This document shows positions 54,343-63,880 of a stretch of 64,000 nt of DNA, in pieces. The DNA comes from Prorocentrum cordatum (lineage: Eukaryota > Sar > Dinophyceae > Prorocentrales > Prorocentraceae). The notes under the pieces are model-generated. The model had not been told where the DNA came from, ran no database searches, and saw nothing but the letters and a program-made list of their open reading frames with translations. Location: NCBI GenBank assembly GCA_963575745.1, contig CAUYUJ010020252.1, positions 22,501 through 86,500 on the forward strand. Reading direction: 5' to 3'. Position numbers and translations under genes: made by a program. Numbering within the stretch: the stretch's first letter is position 1; each line of letters begins with the position of its first letter.

Positions 54343-54345
54343 TCG
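54055..54345 (-). repeat. (GGGCTC)n hexanucleotide array, right arm
   Basis: About 290 bases of GGGCTC hexamers with GGGGTC, GGACTC and GAGCTC variants. Reverse complement of 49,735-51,890, closing the inverted structure. It is followed by GTGAGTGGC tandem 10-mers (54,349-54,380). Confidence 0.95.
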
Positions 54346-54380
54346 GCCGTGAGTGGCGTGAGTGGCGTGAGTGGCGTAAG

Positions 54381-54785
54381 CATTCGTTTATTACATGCGT
54401 AAAGTGAATACGTTTTCTATGTTTTTGTTTCAAATATGTTATTTTGTTTGCATCGTATACTACACATAGTGTGTGCAGAGTCGGTCGTCGTCGTTTTTTC
54501 AGTGCCACCTTTGATTTGTGCAATGTCTCGCCGCCAGTTTTTTTGTACCACCTGCTTTGTGTCCGGGGCGTCGGCCGCCAGATTTTGGGCCCCCCCTTGC
54601 ACAGTGTTTTATGATTTTTCGTCGCCGCCGTGGGAATTCCCGTGAATAGCTTTTCTAGAGCGTCGACCTGGTGATGAGCGAAGAGAGGCGGAGAAGGGAA
54701 GCAAGAGAGGAGAGGAAGAGGGAAGAGAGGAGGAGGAGGCGAGAAGGAAGGAAGGTGGAGACCGCAGTGCTATTCAAAACGAGTA
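54381..54785. other. No gene recognised
   Basis: AT-richer sequence (54,380-54,500) then GCCGCCAGTTTTTTTGTACC and GCCGCCAGATTTTGGGCCCC, a weak ~45-base duplication. GAGAGGAGGAAGAGG purine sequence lies at 54,680-54,760. Confidence 0.45.
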
Positions 54786-54799
54786 CCCAACGCAGGAGG

Positions 54800-54880
54800 G
54801 TTGGGAAAAAATACACCAAAAATGCTCCAAAAATAGTCTGGGGATTATTTTTGGGGTCTTTTCCTGAAGTTCCTGGGGCT
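54800..54880 (+). mobile_element. GTCGGGCC hairpin family, core remnant
   Basis: Contains ATACACCAAAAATGCTCCAA and AATAGTCTGGGGATTATT, the family core, without recognisable arms. A CTGTTACTGTCAAGGCCTTA module like 26,850 follows. Confidence 0.55.
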
Positions 54881-54896
54881 GGTGTCTGTTACTGTC

Positions 54897-54932
54897 AAGG
54901 CCTTACGGCCGGCGCCGCCGACCCTGAAGAAG

Positions 54933-55028
<96 letters not shown>

Positions 55029-55058
55029 GCGGCGGCGACGACGCCGACGACGACGATG
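54897..55058 (+). repeat. AAGGCCTTACGGCCGG module and (GAC)n tract
   Basis: AAGGCCTTACGGCCGGCGCC, then CGACCCTGAAGAAGG, then ~125 bases of GAC triplets. Same junction as 26,855-26,915 but with a far longer GAC run, so the microsatellite expanded at a fixed site in the repeat. Confidence 0.85.
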
Positions 55059-55061
55059 GGC

Positions 55062-55930
55062 CCCTTTCCTCCTCCTCCTCCTCCTCCTCCTCCTCCTCCT
55101 CCTCCTCCTCCTCCTCCTCGATCCTCCTCCTCGATCCTCCTCCTCCTCGATCCTCCCTCCTCCTCGATCCTCCTCCTACCTCCTCCTCCTCCTCCTCCTC
55201 TCCTCCTCGATCCTTCTCCTCGATCCTCCTCCTCGATCCTCCTCCTCCTCCTCGATCCTCCTCCTCCTCTTCCCTCCTCCTCCTCCTCCTCCTTCGATCT
55301 CCTCCTCGTCCTCCTCCTCGATACCTCCTCCTCCTCGATCCTCCTCCTCCTCCTCCTCGATCCTCCTCAAGAGGAAGAGTATCTAACTGCCTACTCTCCT
55401 CCTCCTCCTCCTTACTCTTCCTCCTCCTCCTGCTCCTCCTGCACTCCTCCTCTCCTCCTCGATCTCCTCCTCATCCTCCTCCTTCGATCCTCCTCCTGCC
55501 TCCTCCTCGATCCTCCTCCCTCCTCTCCTCATCCGTCCCCATCCTCCTCCTCTCCTCCTCGATCCTCCGCCTCGTCCTCTCCTCCTCGATCCTCCTCCTC
55601 CTCCTCCTCCTCCTCCTCCTCCTCCTCCTCGATCCTCCTCCTCGATCTCCTCCTCGATCTCCTCCTCGATCTCCTCCTCCTCCTCCTCGATCCTCCTCCT
55701 CCTCCTCTTCTCCTCCTCCTCCTCCTCCTCTCCTCCTTCGTCCTCCTCCTCGTCCTCCTCCCCTCTCCTCCTCCTCCTCGATCCTCTCCTCGATCCTTCC
55801 TCCTCCTACTCCGATCCTACTCCTCCTCCTCTCTCCTCCTCCTCTCCTCCTCCTCCGCCTCATCCTCCTCTCCTCTCCTCCTCCTCCTCCTCCTCCTCCT
55901 CCCTCCTCCTCCTCCTCCTCCTGGCCCGTT
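55062..55930 (+). repeat. (TCC)n tract with CTCGATCC units, ~870 bp
   Basis: The longest pyrimidine tract in the window, TCC triplets with frequent TCGATCC. It directly precedes the exon candidate at 55,940 and could act as its polypyrimidine tract. Confidence 0.97.
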
Positions 55931-55939
55931 CCTGGGCAG

Positions 55940-56075
55940 GGCGTGCCGCCGCCCGCCCCCGCCGGCGCGGGCGGCGGCGCGGCGGGCGCGGCGCTGCGGG
56001 CGAGGCGCTTCGCGCTGCGCGACGTGCTGGAGCTGACGCGGCCGCCGCACGCCGAGCGCGGGGCGGCGCGCCCGG
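55940..56075 (+). CDS. Candidate exon, unknown protein
   Basis: Follows the 870-base TCC tract and a GGGCAG acceptor (AG at 55,938-55,939); ends CCCGG before GT at 56,076 (phase 1). The frame gives an Ala/Gly/Pro-rich start and then ALRARRFALRDVLELTRPPH and AERGAARPG, which is more protein-like. GGA-rich sequence follows the donor. No family recognised. Strong splice context but GC-rich, so alternative frames are also open. Confidence 0.4.
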
Positions 56076-56424
56076 GTCGGCGCCAGCGCTCCTCGGGTCG
56101 TCGAGGAGGAGTAGATGAGGTAGGAGGAGGAGGAAGAAGAGGAGATGAGGTGGGAGTAGGAGGAGGAGGGGAGGTGGGAGCGGAGGGGATGGAGGTGGAG
56201 GAGGAGGAGCGGAGGAGATGAGGAGGTGGGGTGGGAGGAGGAGGCGGAGGAGGCGAAGTGGGATGACGCGACGCTCGATCGTGACGATCGACGCGGGCAC
56301 CGTCGGACCGGAGCGCTCGGGGGCAACGGCGAGGCACAGGGGGGCGGACGCATCGACCCCCACTCGCCCATAGATCGCCGCCGATGGGGGTCTGAGAGCC
56401 CCGACTCGCCCAGGAAGGTGCGTA
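56076..56424. other. Probable intron sequence, no gene seen
   Basis: GGA-rich to 56,260, then GC-rich with GATCGTGACGATCGACGCG near 56,277. No exon supported. Confidence 0.4.
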
Positions 56425-56600
56425 TTCGCCTCCTCCGCCTCCTCCTCCTCCTCCGCCTCCTCCTCCTCCTTCTCCTCCTCCTCCTCCTCCTCCTCCCTCC
56501 TCCTCCTCCTCCCACCTCCTCCCTCCTCCTCCCCTCCTCCTCCTCCTCTCCTCCCCTTTTCCTCCTCCTCCTCCTCCTCCTCCTCCTCCTCCTCCTCCTG
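56425..56600 (+). repeat. (TCC)n tract
   Basis: Pyrimidine tract with CGCCTCC interruptions. Confidence 0.95.
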
Positions 56601-57118
56601 CACACGCCGGTCGTTGAGAGTAGGTATTTTTGGATTGCCGAACTCAAATCTACGTTTGGCGCCTTCCTGCTTCAAGGATCGATCGGTTTCTTCCTTCCCC
56701 CCTCGTCAGGGAGCGGGCGGAAACCCAATTGAAGAGTGGCGCAGAGAGAGGGGGTCTGGGGCTCGGGTCGTGTTTTCTGCACGGTGTCCAAACTTTTTCT
56801 TCGCCCCGTCGGGTCTCAGGGAGACAAGACAACATGGAGGATGTAGGTCAAGGAGGAGCCGGAGGAGGAGGAGGAGGAGGAGGAGGAGGACGAGGAGGAG
56901 AGGAGTAGGAGGGAAGAGGAGGAGAGAGTACAGAGTAGGGTCAAGAGTGTGCTCATTAACGGGGGGGGGCGCGGGGCAAGAGAGCACATCGAACGCCACT
57001 GGCCGCGCAGGCTCGGGCCTGGACGGCCGGAGGCCACCGGACAGCCCCACCCCACCCGTCGCAGCCGCGCCACTTGCACAGTTCTGTTCTGCCGCAGCCC
57101 ACCTGTCCTCCCCTCGCC
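56601..57118. other. No gene recognised
   Basis: Mixed sequence with a short GGA run (56,855-56,935). Frames are open but unconvincing. Confidence 0.4.
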
Positions 57119-57404
57119 CCTCCCCTCCTCCTCCTCCTCCCCCTCCTCCTCCTCCTCCTCCTCCGCCTCCTCCTCCCCCCTCTCCTCCCATCCTCCTCCT
57201 CCTCCTCCGCCTCCTCCTCCTCCCCCTCCCCCTCCTCCTCCTCCTCCTCCCCTGCTCCTCCTCCTCCTCCTCCTCTCCACCTCCTCCTCCGCCTCCTCCT
57301 CCCCCTCCTCCCCTCCTCCTCCTCCTCCTCCTCCTCCTCCTCAGGCTACCCGCACTCCTCCTCCTCCTCCTCCTCCGCCTCCTCCTCCTCCTCCTCCTCG
57401 TCTC
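57119..57404 (+). repeat. (TCC)n tract
   Basis: Pyrimidine tract running directly into the composite element copy C. Confidence 0.95.
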
Positions 57405-58310
57405 GGGCCGGGCGTTTCGCCTAAGCCTTCTTCACCATTTATGACCTTGAAGCTTAAACGTTGGCAACAGTTTCACAGATGGAGGGCGGGTGGTTTTCAA
57501 AATGTGGCTCTCGCCTTAGCGCCGCGCACACTCGCTTTCACAATTTGCAAGAGTTTTACGGATTGAGGGCGGGTCGTTTTCAAAATGTGGATCTCGCCTT
57601 AGCGCCGCGCGCATTCGTTTTCAAAATGTGCAAGAGCTTCACGGATTGAGGGCGGGTGGTTTTCAAAATGTGGCTCTCGCCTTAGCGCCGCGCGCATTCG
57701 TTTTCAAAATGTGCCAGAGGTTCACGGATTGAGGGCGGGTGGTTTTCAAAGTGGGGCTCCCGCATTAGCGCCGCGCGCATTCGTTTTCAAAATGTGCCAG
57801 AGGTTCACGGATTGAGGGCGGGTGGTTTTCAAAGTGGGGCTCTCGCATTAGCGCCGCGTACACTCTTGTTTAAAATTGGAAGAGTTTTTGATGGATTCCC
57901 ATTATCAATTTACCAGAAGTGTTGTTTTGGAAGGACTCACGATTTTGAGAGCGCAACAGTTACGATGAATTGCGGAGTCGAGGTCCCAGGAATGGCGTTC
58001 TGGCACGATTCAGGATCGTCTAGACGCAACAGTCAGGTTCATCCGTGGCGTTGGAATACAGAGAAGATTGTTTGGGCATGCTTCAGGGTCTTCAAACGGC
58101 TGTCCTCCAACGAGGCAGGTCCCTCGGTGGAAATGAACCGTTGTAGGGGCCTGTGAAGAGGGAGCTTGGGGGGAGGGTGTATTCCAATATCGTTGGTGAC
58201 TCTTTGGTTTACACTGGTCCTCCTCCTCCTCCTCCTCCTCCTCCTCCTCCTCCTCCTCCTCCTCCTCCTCCTCCCTCCTCCCTCCTCCCTCCTCCCTCCT
58301 CCCTCCTCCT
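57405..58310 (+). mobile_element. Composite dispersed element, copy C
   Basis: Leader GGGCCGGGCGTTTCGCCTAA, five ~92-bp units (57,470-57,875) with GATTGAGGGCGGGTGGTTTT and CGCCTTAGCGCCGCGCGCAT, then a ~330-base tail with AGGAATGGCGTTCTGGCACG and CTTCAGGGTCTTCAAACGGC. It ends in CACTGGTCC followed by a TCC tract (58,215-58,310). Units here are more alike than in copies A and B, suggesting later homogenisation. Confidence 0.8.
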
Positions 58311-58559
58311 CCGCGGCCGCCCTGTCCATCGTTTCCCCTCCTCCCGCACGCTGGGCGATTCGCTTCTCGGTGCCCCCCGGTTAGCTCTGTCGCTGGTGCA
58401 GCCATTCTGTTGCCCCGCCGCCGACGGATAAAAGTGCACCATTTTGGCACTGGGACTGGCTGCGGCGCGGGGGGAGTGGGCGGCGGGGGTTTGCGACCCC
58501 GCCGCCACGGGCTGGCAGGAGGAGGAGGAGGAGGAGGAGGAGGAGGAGGTGGCGTGCAC

Positions 58560-58699
58560 TTCCCTCTCTCCGGAGGGCAACCCACGAGCGGCTGTCACCC
58601 TCGCCCGTGCTCACACCCTGCGCCGCGCCTCGGTCGGGGGAGGCCGCCCCTTGGGGCCCCGGGGGCCTCCTGGGTGGAGGGGAGAGGCCCTCGCGCCAG
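58560..58699 (+). CDS. Candidate exon ending at a hairpin element
   Basis: GC-rich island ending GCGCCAG exactly where a hairpin element begins GTGTCC at 58,700, a good donor context. One frame gives THERLSPSPVLTPCAAPRSG and a Gly-rich end; the other two frames are also open. The 5' limit is arbitrary. No family recognised. Confidence 0.25.
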
Positions 58700-59166
<467 letters not shown>

Positions 59167-59310
59167 GTGCGGCCGCGGCCACGCGTGCGCCAGCAGCTCT
59201 CGCACCTCCGGCTGCCTGGTTCCCGCCGCCACCTTTTGCTGCCAGCCACACTTGCTGCCAGCCACCACCTCGCCCCGCTCCTCCCCGCTTTCCTTGCGGG
59301 TTAGACTTAA
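59167..59310 (+). CDS. Candidate exon between two hairpin elements
   Basis: GC-rich island bounded by AG (59,166) and by GT of the next hairpin (59,311). One frame, CGRGHACASSSRTSGCLVPA ... SPLSLRVRL, ends in phase 2. If the hairpin is removed it joins the 59,442 island as Lys-Phe-Val and stays open. Other frames are open too, so this is suggestive only. Confidence 0.3.
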
Positions 59311-59441
59311 GTCGGGCCTGTCCCCCTACAAGGGGATTTTCGACGGAAAAAAAGATACCCCAAAAATAGTCCAAAAATAGTCTGGGGTATTCTCAATTTT
59401 TCGTCCGAAATTCCCCTGTAGGGGGATACACCCGACTTAAG
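59311..59441 (+). mobile_element. GTCGGGCC hairpin family, compact complete copy
   Basis: 131 bases: GTCGGGCCTGTCCCCCTACA, GGGGATTTTCGACGGAAAAA, a core with two AATAGTC words, then TTTTTCGTCCGAAATTCCCC, TGTAGGGGGATACACCCGAC and TTAAG. Arms pair over ~50 bases. Exact GT...AG ends fit an introner-like intron. Confidence 0.85.
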
Positions 59442-59580
59442 GTTCGTCGCTGCGCCGTCGCAGCTTCGACGTCGTCCCCGCTCCTGGGGCCGCCGGGGGG
59501 CCCAGTTCCTCGCCCCCTGGGGGGTTCTCCCCGTGCTCGCGTACTTCGTGGTTCCCTGCGAATGTGTTGACAGGATCTAG
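59442..59580 (+). CDS. Candidate exon with a membrane-like segment
   Basis: Directly follows the AG of the preceding hairpin. In the frame continuing from 59,310 it reads FVAAPSQLRRRPRSWGRRGA and then QFLAPWGVLPVLAYFVVPCE, a plausible membrane helix, ending CVDRI and TAG at 59,578-59,580. A second frame is open through to the next hairpin. If the first frame is right, this is the last exon of a membrane protein. No family recognised. Confidence 0.3.
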
Positions 59581-59586
59581 CTTTAA

Positions 59587-59753
59587 GTCGGGCCTGTCCC
59601 TCTACAGGGGGAATCTTCAAAAATAGTCCCAAAGACAAAGTCTGGGGACTATTTTTCAAGGTATGTTTTGACCATTTGGGGGCATTTGTTTAGTATTTTG
59701 TATTTTTTCGTCGAAGATCCCCCTCTAGGGGGACACGCCAGACTCAAATCTAG
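59587..59753 (+). mobile_element. GTCGGGCC hairpin family, long-core complete copy
   Basis: GTCGGGCCTGTCCCTCTACA, GGGGGAATCTTCAAAAATAG, a core with CTGGGGACTATTTTTC and TGTTTTGACCATTTGGGGGC, then TTTTTTCGTCGAAGATCCCC and GGGGGACACGCCAGACTC. Starts GT; AG at 59,752-59,753. Confidence 0.85.
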
Positions 59754-60539
59754 CCTGATCCCCCCCCCCCAAAAGGGCAACGGCCCCTCCAGGGGGGCGG
59801 ACGGTTGCGTCCGCGTGCGGCCCCGAAGCCAGCAGCAGCAGCAACCGGAGGAAAGAGAGGAGGACGGCAGAGAGGAGAGGCCGACGGCGCGGGGAGGGAG
59901 GCTGGGGCTGGGAGGGCGGAGGTGGGCATGCGAAGGGAAGAAGGGAGGCTTGGAGCTGGGAGGCGCGGAGGGGGAAGGAGGACGTGGAGGAGGGGAGAAG
60001 GAGGGCTGGGAGGGACTTGGAGGAAGACTTGGAGGAGGACTTGGAGGAGGAGGGGAGAAGGATTGGAGGAGGAGGACTTGGAGGAGGAGGGGAGAACTTG
60101 GAGGCGGAAGGGCTGGAGGGGAGAAGGAGGACTTGGAGGAGGAGGGGAGAAGGATTGGAGCTGGGAGGCGTGGAGGGGGAAGGAGGACTGGGAGGAGCTG
60201 GAGCGCGCGAGGACTCCCCACAGCATCCGGCGGCGACGGGGCTGCCACGGGCACGCGAGGGGGCCATCGAGAGAGCACCGAGCAGGCGGCCACCCCTGGG
60301 CCCTGCGGTTGCCACGGGGCCGCTGCAGCGGCCCCGGGCCAGCCCGCGGCCACCTCCTCTTCGTAATTACACTGCCCGTTCCCTTCTCCCTTCCCCCGAC
60401 CCTGCCCCGCCTTTTCTCCCTGCCCTTCCCCCTCGCTTACCTTTTGCCCATCCCCCGCCCCTCCCCCTACCCCACCCCGCCCCCGTTTCCCTGCCCCTGT
60501 CCTCGCTGCCCGCCTCCCTGAGCGCACTGCTGAGGCGGA
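59754..60539. other. Probable intron: GGA-like and C-rich sequence
   Basis: GGAGGACTTGGAGGAGGAGG units with irregular spacing at 59,960-60,200, then a C-rich, pyrimidine-biased stretch (60,360-60,530) that could serve as the acceptor tract for the 60,540 exon. Confidence 0.5.
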
Positions 60540-60977
60540 CGGCGCACAGAAGACGGGCTGGGGAGCAGACGGCGCGGGCGGGTTGCGCACACTGGAGCTC
60601 CACGTGTCGGACGTGTCGGTGCTGCGGCTGACCACCGACGCGGCCACGGTGCCCGTGCGGCCGGTGCTGATGCAGGGCAGGCCCGAGGACAAGTGGCATC
60701 AGCTGCGCAGGCGGCCTGACAGGTGGCCAGCGGCCCAGCTCCAGTTGGCGGGGGGCGAAGTCCGGCACAGCATCCACGCGGAGCTGCAGCCGGGGAAGTA
60801 CACCATCGTTTTCGCCACGGACTTTGCGGTGGGAGGCCTCCGGCCCTGCGCTTCGGTGTGGCTGCGGCTGGAGCTCGTGCCGCTGAAGGACTTGGACGCA
60901 GACTCCGCTGGCGACGGCATAGGTGGGGCGTGCGCGAACCCCAGCGGCGACAGCATGCTGGACGACCAGATCAACAG
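60540..60977 (+). CDS. Exon of an unknown protein with a beta-rich region
   Basis: About 146 codons, the best exon in the right part of the window. The pyrimidine-rich tract ends around 60,530, with AG acceptors at 60,521-60,557; the exon ends AACAG before GTGGCG at 60,978 (phase 2). The peptide includes TLELHVSDVSVLRLTTDAAT, RPEDKWHQLRRRPDRW, AAQLQLAGGEVRHSIHAELQ, PGKYTIVFATDFAVGG and SVWLRLELVPLKDLDAD. The alternation of hydrophobic residues and the PGKYTIVF turn suggest a beta-sandwich, but I cannot name the family. After 60,978 the same frame becomes Ser/Pro/Arg-rich, consistent with intron. The start at 60,540 is approximate. No other exon of the gene was fixed with confidence. Confidence 0.5.
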
Positions 60978-61867
60978 GTGGCGCGTCTCGTCTTCGTCTG
61001 TCGTCCCGCTCCCTCCGCCTTCGTCCTCGCTCGGCGCAGGCAGGGGGGGTCAGCACAGCCATTTCCTGCGAGGTCGGCACGCGCGAGCAGAGAAAGGAAC
61101 CGTTGTGTTTCTCCGCTGCTTCCCTTTCCCTCTTCCCTCCTCCGTCCTCGTCTGCAGCGAGAGGGGGGGAAGGCTCGACGACGCTGGCGTCGTGCGTGCC
61201 CGTCCCTGCGCACAAAAAGCGCTCACTGAGCAGAGCAGCACGGGCAACGCAGAGGCGACGAGGAGGACGAGGAAGTAGGAGGGGAAGGAAGGATCATGGG
61301 AGGAGGAGTAGGAGGAGGAGGAGGAGGAGACATAAACTCAAGCGGTTAAGAGGGGGTGCCCCATTCAACATGCAAGGAAAAGGGGGGACCGACCCAAACA
61401 AGCTGAGGCTCGGGGCACGGGCTCAAAGCTTACAGGTGTCACACCTGGCCTGCTGCCGACGCGGCTGCAGCGTTAGCCGCGCGAGCTGCATGGCCCAACG
61501 CGACAGTTGCCAACCTCTCGCGGAGTCCAGGGCCCTGGGGCCCGATGGCACCTGCCCCTGGGCCTGGTTTCCGATAGGGTGGTGCCGTATTCTTCGTTAC
61601 AAGCACGTAAACGCGCGTCCCCATACTTGGGGAACGTGCCTTGCCAAGAAAGTTCAAAAATGGTCAACCGTCTGAATGGCCTCTGTTGGGTCTGCCAGTG
61701 CACGATTTGTGGACCCCCCTCGCAGGAACGTTATGCGAGAGCCCCCACACGAGGAGCAAATGAAGACGGAGCCCAGAGGTTCATCGTCGCTGCGCTCACA
61801 GACCTCAGCCCACCAAAGGCGGTGACATCAAAACAACCAGGCCTCCCTGGGCTCCTCCTCCAGAGAT
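60978..61867. other. Probable intron and unassigned sequence
   Basis: Pyrimidine-rich 60,990-61,150, a short GGA run (61,260-61,330), then mixed sequence. No further exon supported. Confidence 0.4.
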
Positions 61868-62040
61868 CACGGGAGAAGAAGCCACCCGGACCGGACAATT
61901 GGCGTTTATTGAACGGCCTTGGGCGTTTACCAAACAGCCTTGCCCCGTTGGATTCTTTCTCTGCATGCGTTTCCTAAACGGCTTCGCGTGTCGGGGATGG
62001 TTATTGTCGGGGGGGGGGACTTTCTGCCCCGTAAGAGAGT
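61868..62040 (+). repeat. Dispersed repeat paired with 14,343-14,512
   Basis: GAAGCCACCCGGACCGGACA, TTGGCGTTTATTGAACGGCC and AAACGGCTTCGCGTGTCGGG in the same order as the other copy. Confidence 0.7.
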
Positions 62041-62043
62041 TCG

Positions 62044-62322
62044 GGGCCTCGAGGGGCTCCCCACGGGGTGGATTCGAGCCCGCATCTCCCTCCGTTGCTG
62101 GCTCGTTTCCTTGGTTAAACCGAGGATTTGGAGGCGCTGACGTGGATGTCAAAAAACAATACATCAATAATATAAATACTAGTAATGAAAATCATACGAA
62201 TAATAATACGAATAATAATAAGAAGAAGAAGAAGAAGAATACGAATAAGACGACTAATACTAATAATAATAATAATAGTAGTAGTAATAATAATAATAGT
62301 AATAATAGTAATAATAATAATC

Positions 62323-62399
<77 letters not shown>

Positions 62400-62426
62400 C
62401 GGGCCTCGAGGGGCTCCCCACGGGGT
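62044..62426 (+). mobile_element. AAT-tailed insertion with 26-bp target duplication (SINE-like)
   Basis: The 26 bases at 62,044-62,069 (start GGGCCTCGAGGGGCTCC) are repeated exactly at 62,401-62,426, with differing bases on both sides. Between them lie 331 bases: a ~85-base head starting GGATTCGAGCCCGCATC, which resembles a tRNA-type B box (GGTTCGANNCC), then an A-rich tail that becomes AAT triplets to 62,399. Long direct flanks plus an A/T-rich simple tail are the hallmarks of target-primed retrotransposition. No A box was found, so the head may be 5'-truncated. Confidence 0.7.
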
Positions 62427-62629
62427 CTCCACGGGCCCCGGGGGCCCACGAGGGAGGGCAGCAGCTCGGGAGCCCAGGGGGGGCCTTCAGGGAAGGCGCG
62501 GTGGAGAGCCGTGTGGCAAGCCGTCGTGGTCGGGCCGCTGCCCGCCACCGGTAAAACCACCTGCTGGGAGGGCGCAGCTCGGGCCGCCCCCTCCAGCCAG
62601 CGACGCACACGCCACCAGGAGGGAGGGAA
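62427..62629. other. GC-rich island, no exon confirmed
   Basis: One frame contains AVVVGPLPATGKTTCWEGAA, loosely like a P-loop but with wrong spacing. No coding call. Confidence 0.3.
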
Positions 62630-62850
62630 AGAGGGAGGAGGGAGGGGGGGGGGGAGGAGGGAGGAGGGGGAGGAGGAGGAGGGAGGAGGGAGGGAGGGAG
62701 GGAGGGAGGGAGGGAGGGTGGAGGAGGGAGGAGGGAGGGAGGGAGGGTGGAGGAGGGAGGGAGGGAGGGGAGGGAGGGAGGGAGGAGGAGGAGAGGAGGA
62801 GGGAGGAGGAGGAGGAGGAGGAGGAGGGAGGAGGACGAGGAGAGAGAGGA
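62630..62850 (+). repeat. (GGA/GGGA)n tract
   Basis: GGGAGG and GGA units with GGGTGGAGG interruptions. Confidence 0.95.
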
Positions 62851-62921
62851 GGCTGGGACGGTCTGCGTGCCTGTTCCCGCAGAGCTGTTGGTGCGTGGCC
62901 GGTCTTCTTCGAGCGGCCCCT

Positions 62922-63130
62922 ACTTAGGGGGACAAAAAGTCACATAAACATGAAAATTCGGAGGTCCGCGCGGATTGCTCGGATCGGCGCTGGACCCCCC
63001 TCCCTGGCGCGCGGAGCGCACCAGGGGCGGCGCCAGAGGCGCCGCCGGGGGGCCTCAGCGCCGATCCGAGAAATCTGCGCGGACCTCCGAGCTTTAAGTT
63101 TATGTCATTGTTTGTTCCCCTACTATTGGG
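62922..63130. mobile_element. Hairpin element, second copy of the CCATAAAC family
   Basis: CATAAAC at 62,943 and GTTTATG at 63,098 with CGCGCGGATTNCTCGGATC-type inner arms. The inverted symmetry extends outward to TAGGGGGACAAA and TTTGTTCCCCTA. The GC-rich loop has GGCGGCGCC palindromes like the copy at 7,697. Confidence 0.8.
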
Positions 63131-63480
63131 ACTTGCGCGCGTCGGCCTCCACGAAGCGGGCCCCCCTCGAGGGCTTCCGCCACCTCCTCCAAGCACCAAT
63201 GACACTTGGCCCGGTTCCAGTTACGGTCGGACCGAGGCAGCGATCGAGGTCGGTTCGGGGAGGGTACGCTAGCGTTCTTCGTGCTCGTTGGATTGTCTTG
63301 AACATCCTGGGGTAGGGTACTCTCCAGCGCTATTCAGTCTGGCCAGCGGAGGGTCTCATGTTCTTGAAGGATCTTATTATGTCCTAGGTCCGTCGACCCT
63401 GGGAGACGGGAAGCGACAGACACCTCTAGCTTTACAGTCTATCTGCATTTCCACGCCGCTCTCGATGATGGCGCGGGATC
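63131..63480. other. No gene recognised
   Basis: Low-repeat spacer before the 63,481 frame; AT/GC balanced, no exon supported. Confidence 0.4.
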
Positions 63481-63801
63481 ATGGTAGCCGTACCGCAAAA
63501 GCTTTCCCCGTCCCGAGTTGACCTGGTCTGGAGCCTCAAGCAGAACCACCCCATCGAGGCCATGCAGGAGATCCCCATGGTGGTTGATCCTAGTTGTTAC
63601 AAGTTCCCGTTCGGTGCACGAGCCCCTCTGCCTACGGACACGCCGCTTCAAGCCGCCACGGAATTTAGCGAAGGGAATGGAGGGGAGGAGAGCGGAGGGA
63701 GCGGAAATGTATGGATCGTAAATGTTGTGATCTGGTCGTCGGCAGCCCCCTTTCCACAAGCTCACAGGTCGCGTCCGCTGAGCTGGGGCGCTCTACACTG
63801 A
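63481..63801 (+). CDS. Hypothetical ORF, unknown protein
   Basis: ATG to TGA, 106 codons. The first 65 residues (MVAVPQKLSPSRVDLVWSLK, QNHPIEAMQEIPMVVDPSCY, PLPTDTPLQAATEFSEGNGG) have balanced, protein-like composition; the rest is weaker, so a donor site may lie near 63,690. The antisense frame is also open for 108 codons. No family recognised. Confidence 0.3.
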   Translation: MVAVPQKLSPSRVDLVWSLKQNHPIEAMQEIPMVVDPSCYKFPFGARAPLPTDTPLQAATEFSEGNGGEESGGSGNVWIVNVVIWSSAAPFPQAHRSRPLSWGALH

Positions 63802-63880
63802 TCTCGCGGTCCAACTTCGAGCTTAGGGGAAGTTGGGAGGGTCAGATTCAGGGGATTCATGTTTATCCACCTAGGGTTCG

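Noticed and set aside
62532-62561. P-loop-like GPLPATGKTT in an open frame
   Set aside because: Walker A needs G or A, four residues, then GK[ST]. Here the residue at that place is Pro and the Gly is one position too far, and the surroundings are GC-rich repeat-like DNA.
63439-63765. 108-codon minus-strand frame opposite the 63,481 ORF
   Set aside because: Also protein-like, but it starts without ATG context and is Arg/Gly-biased; the forward frame has an ATG and better composition. The choice is tentative.
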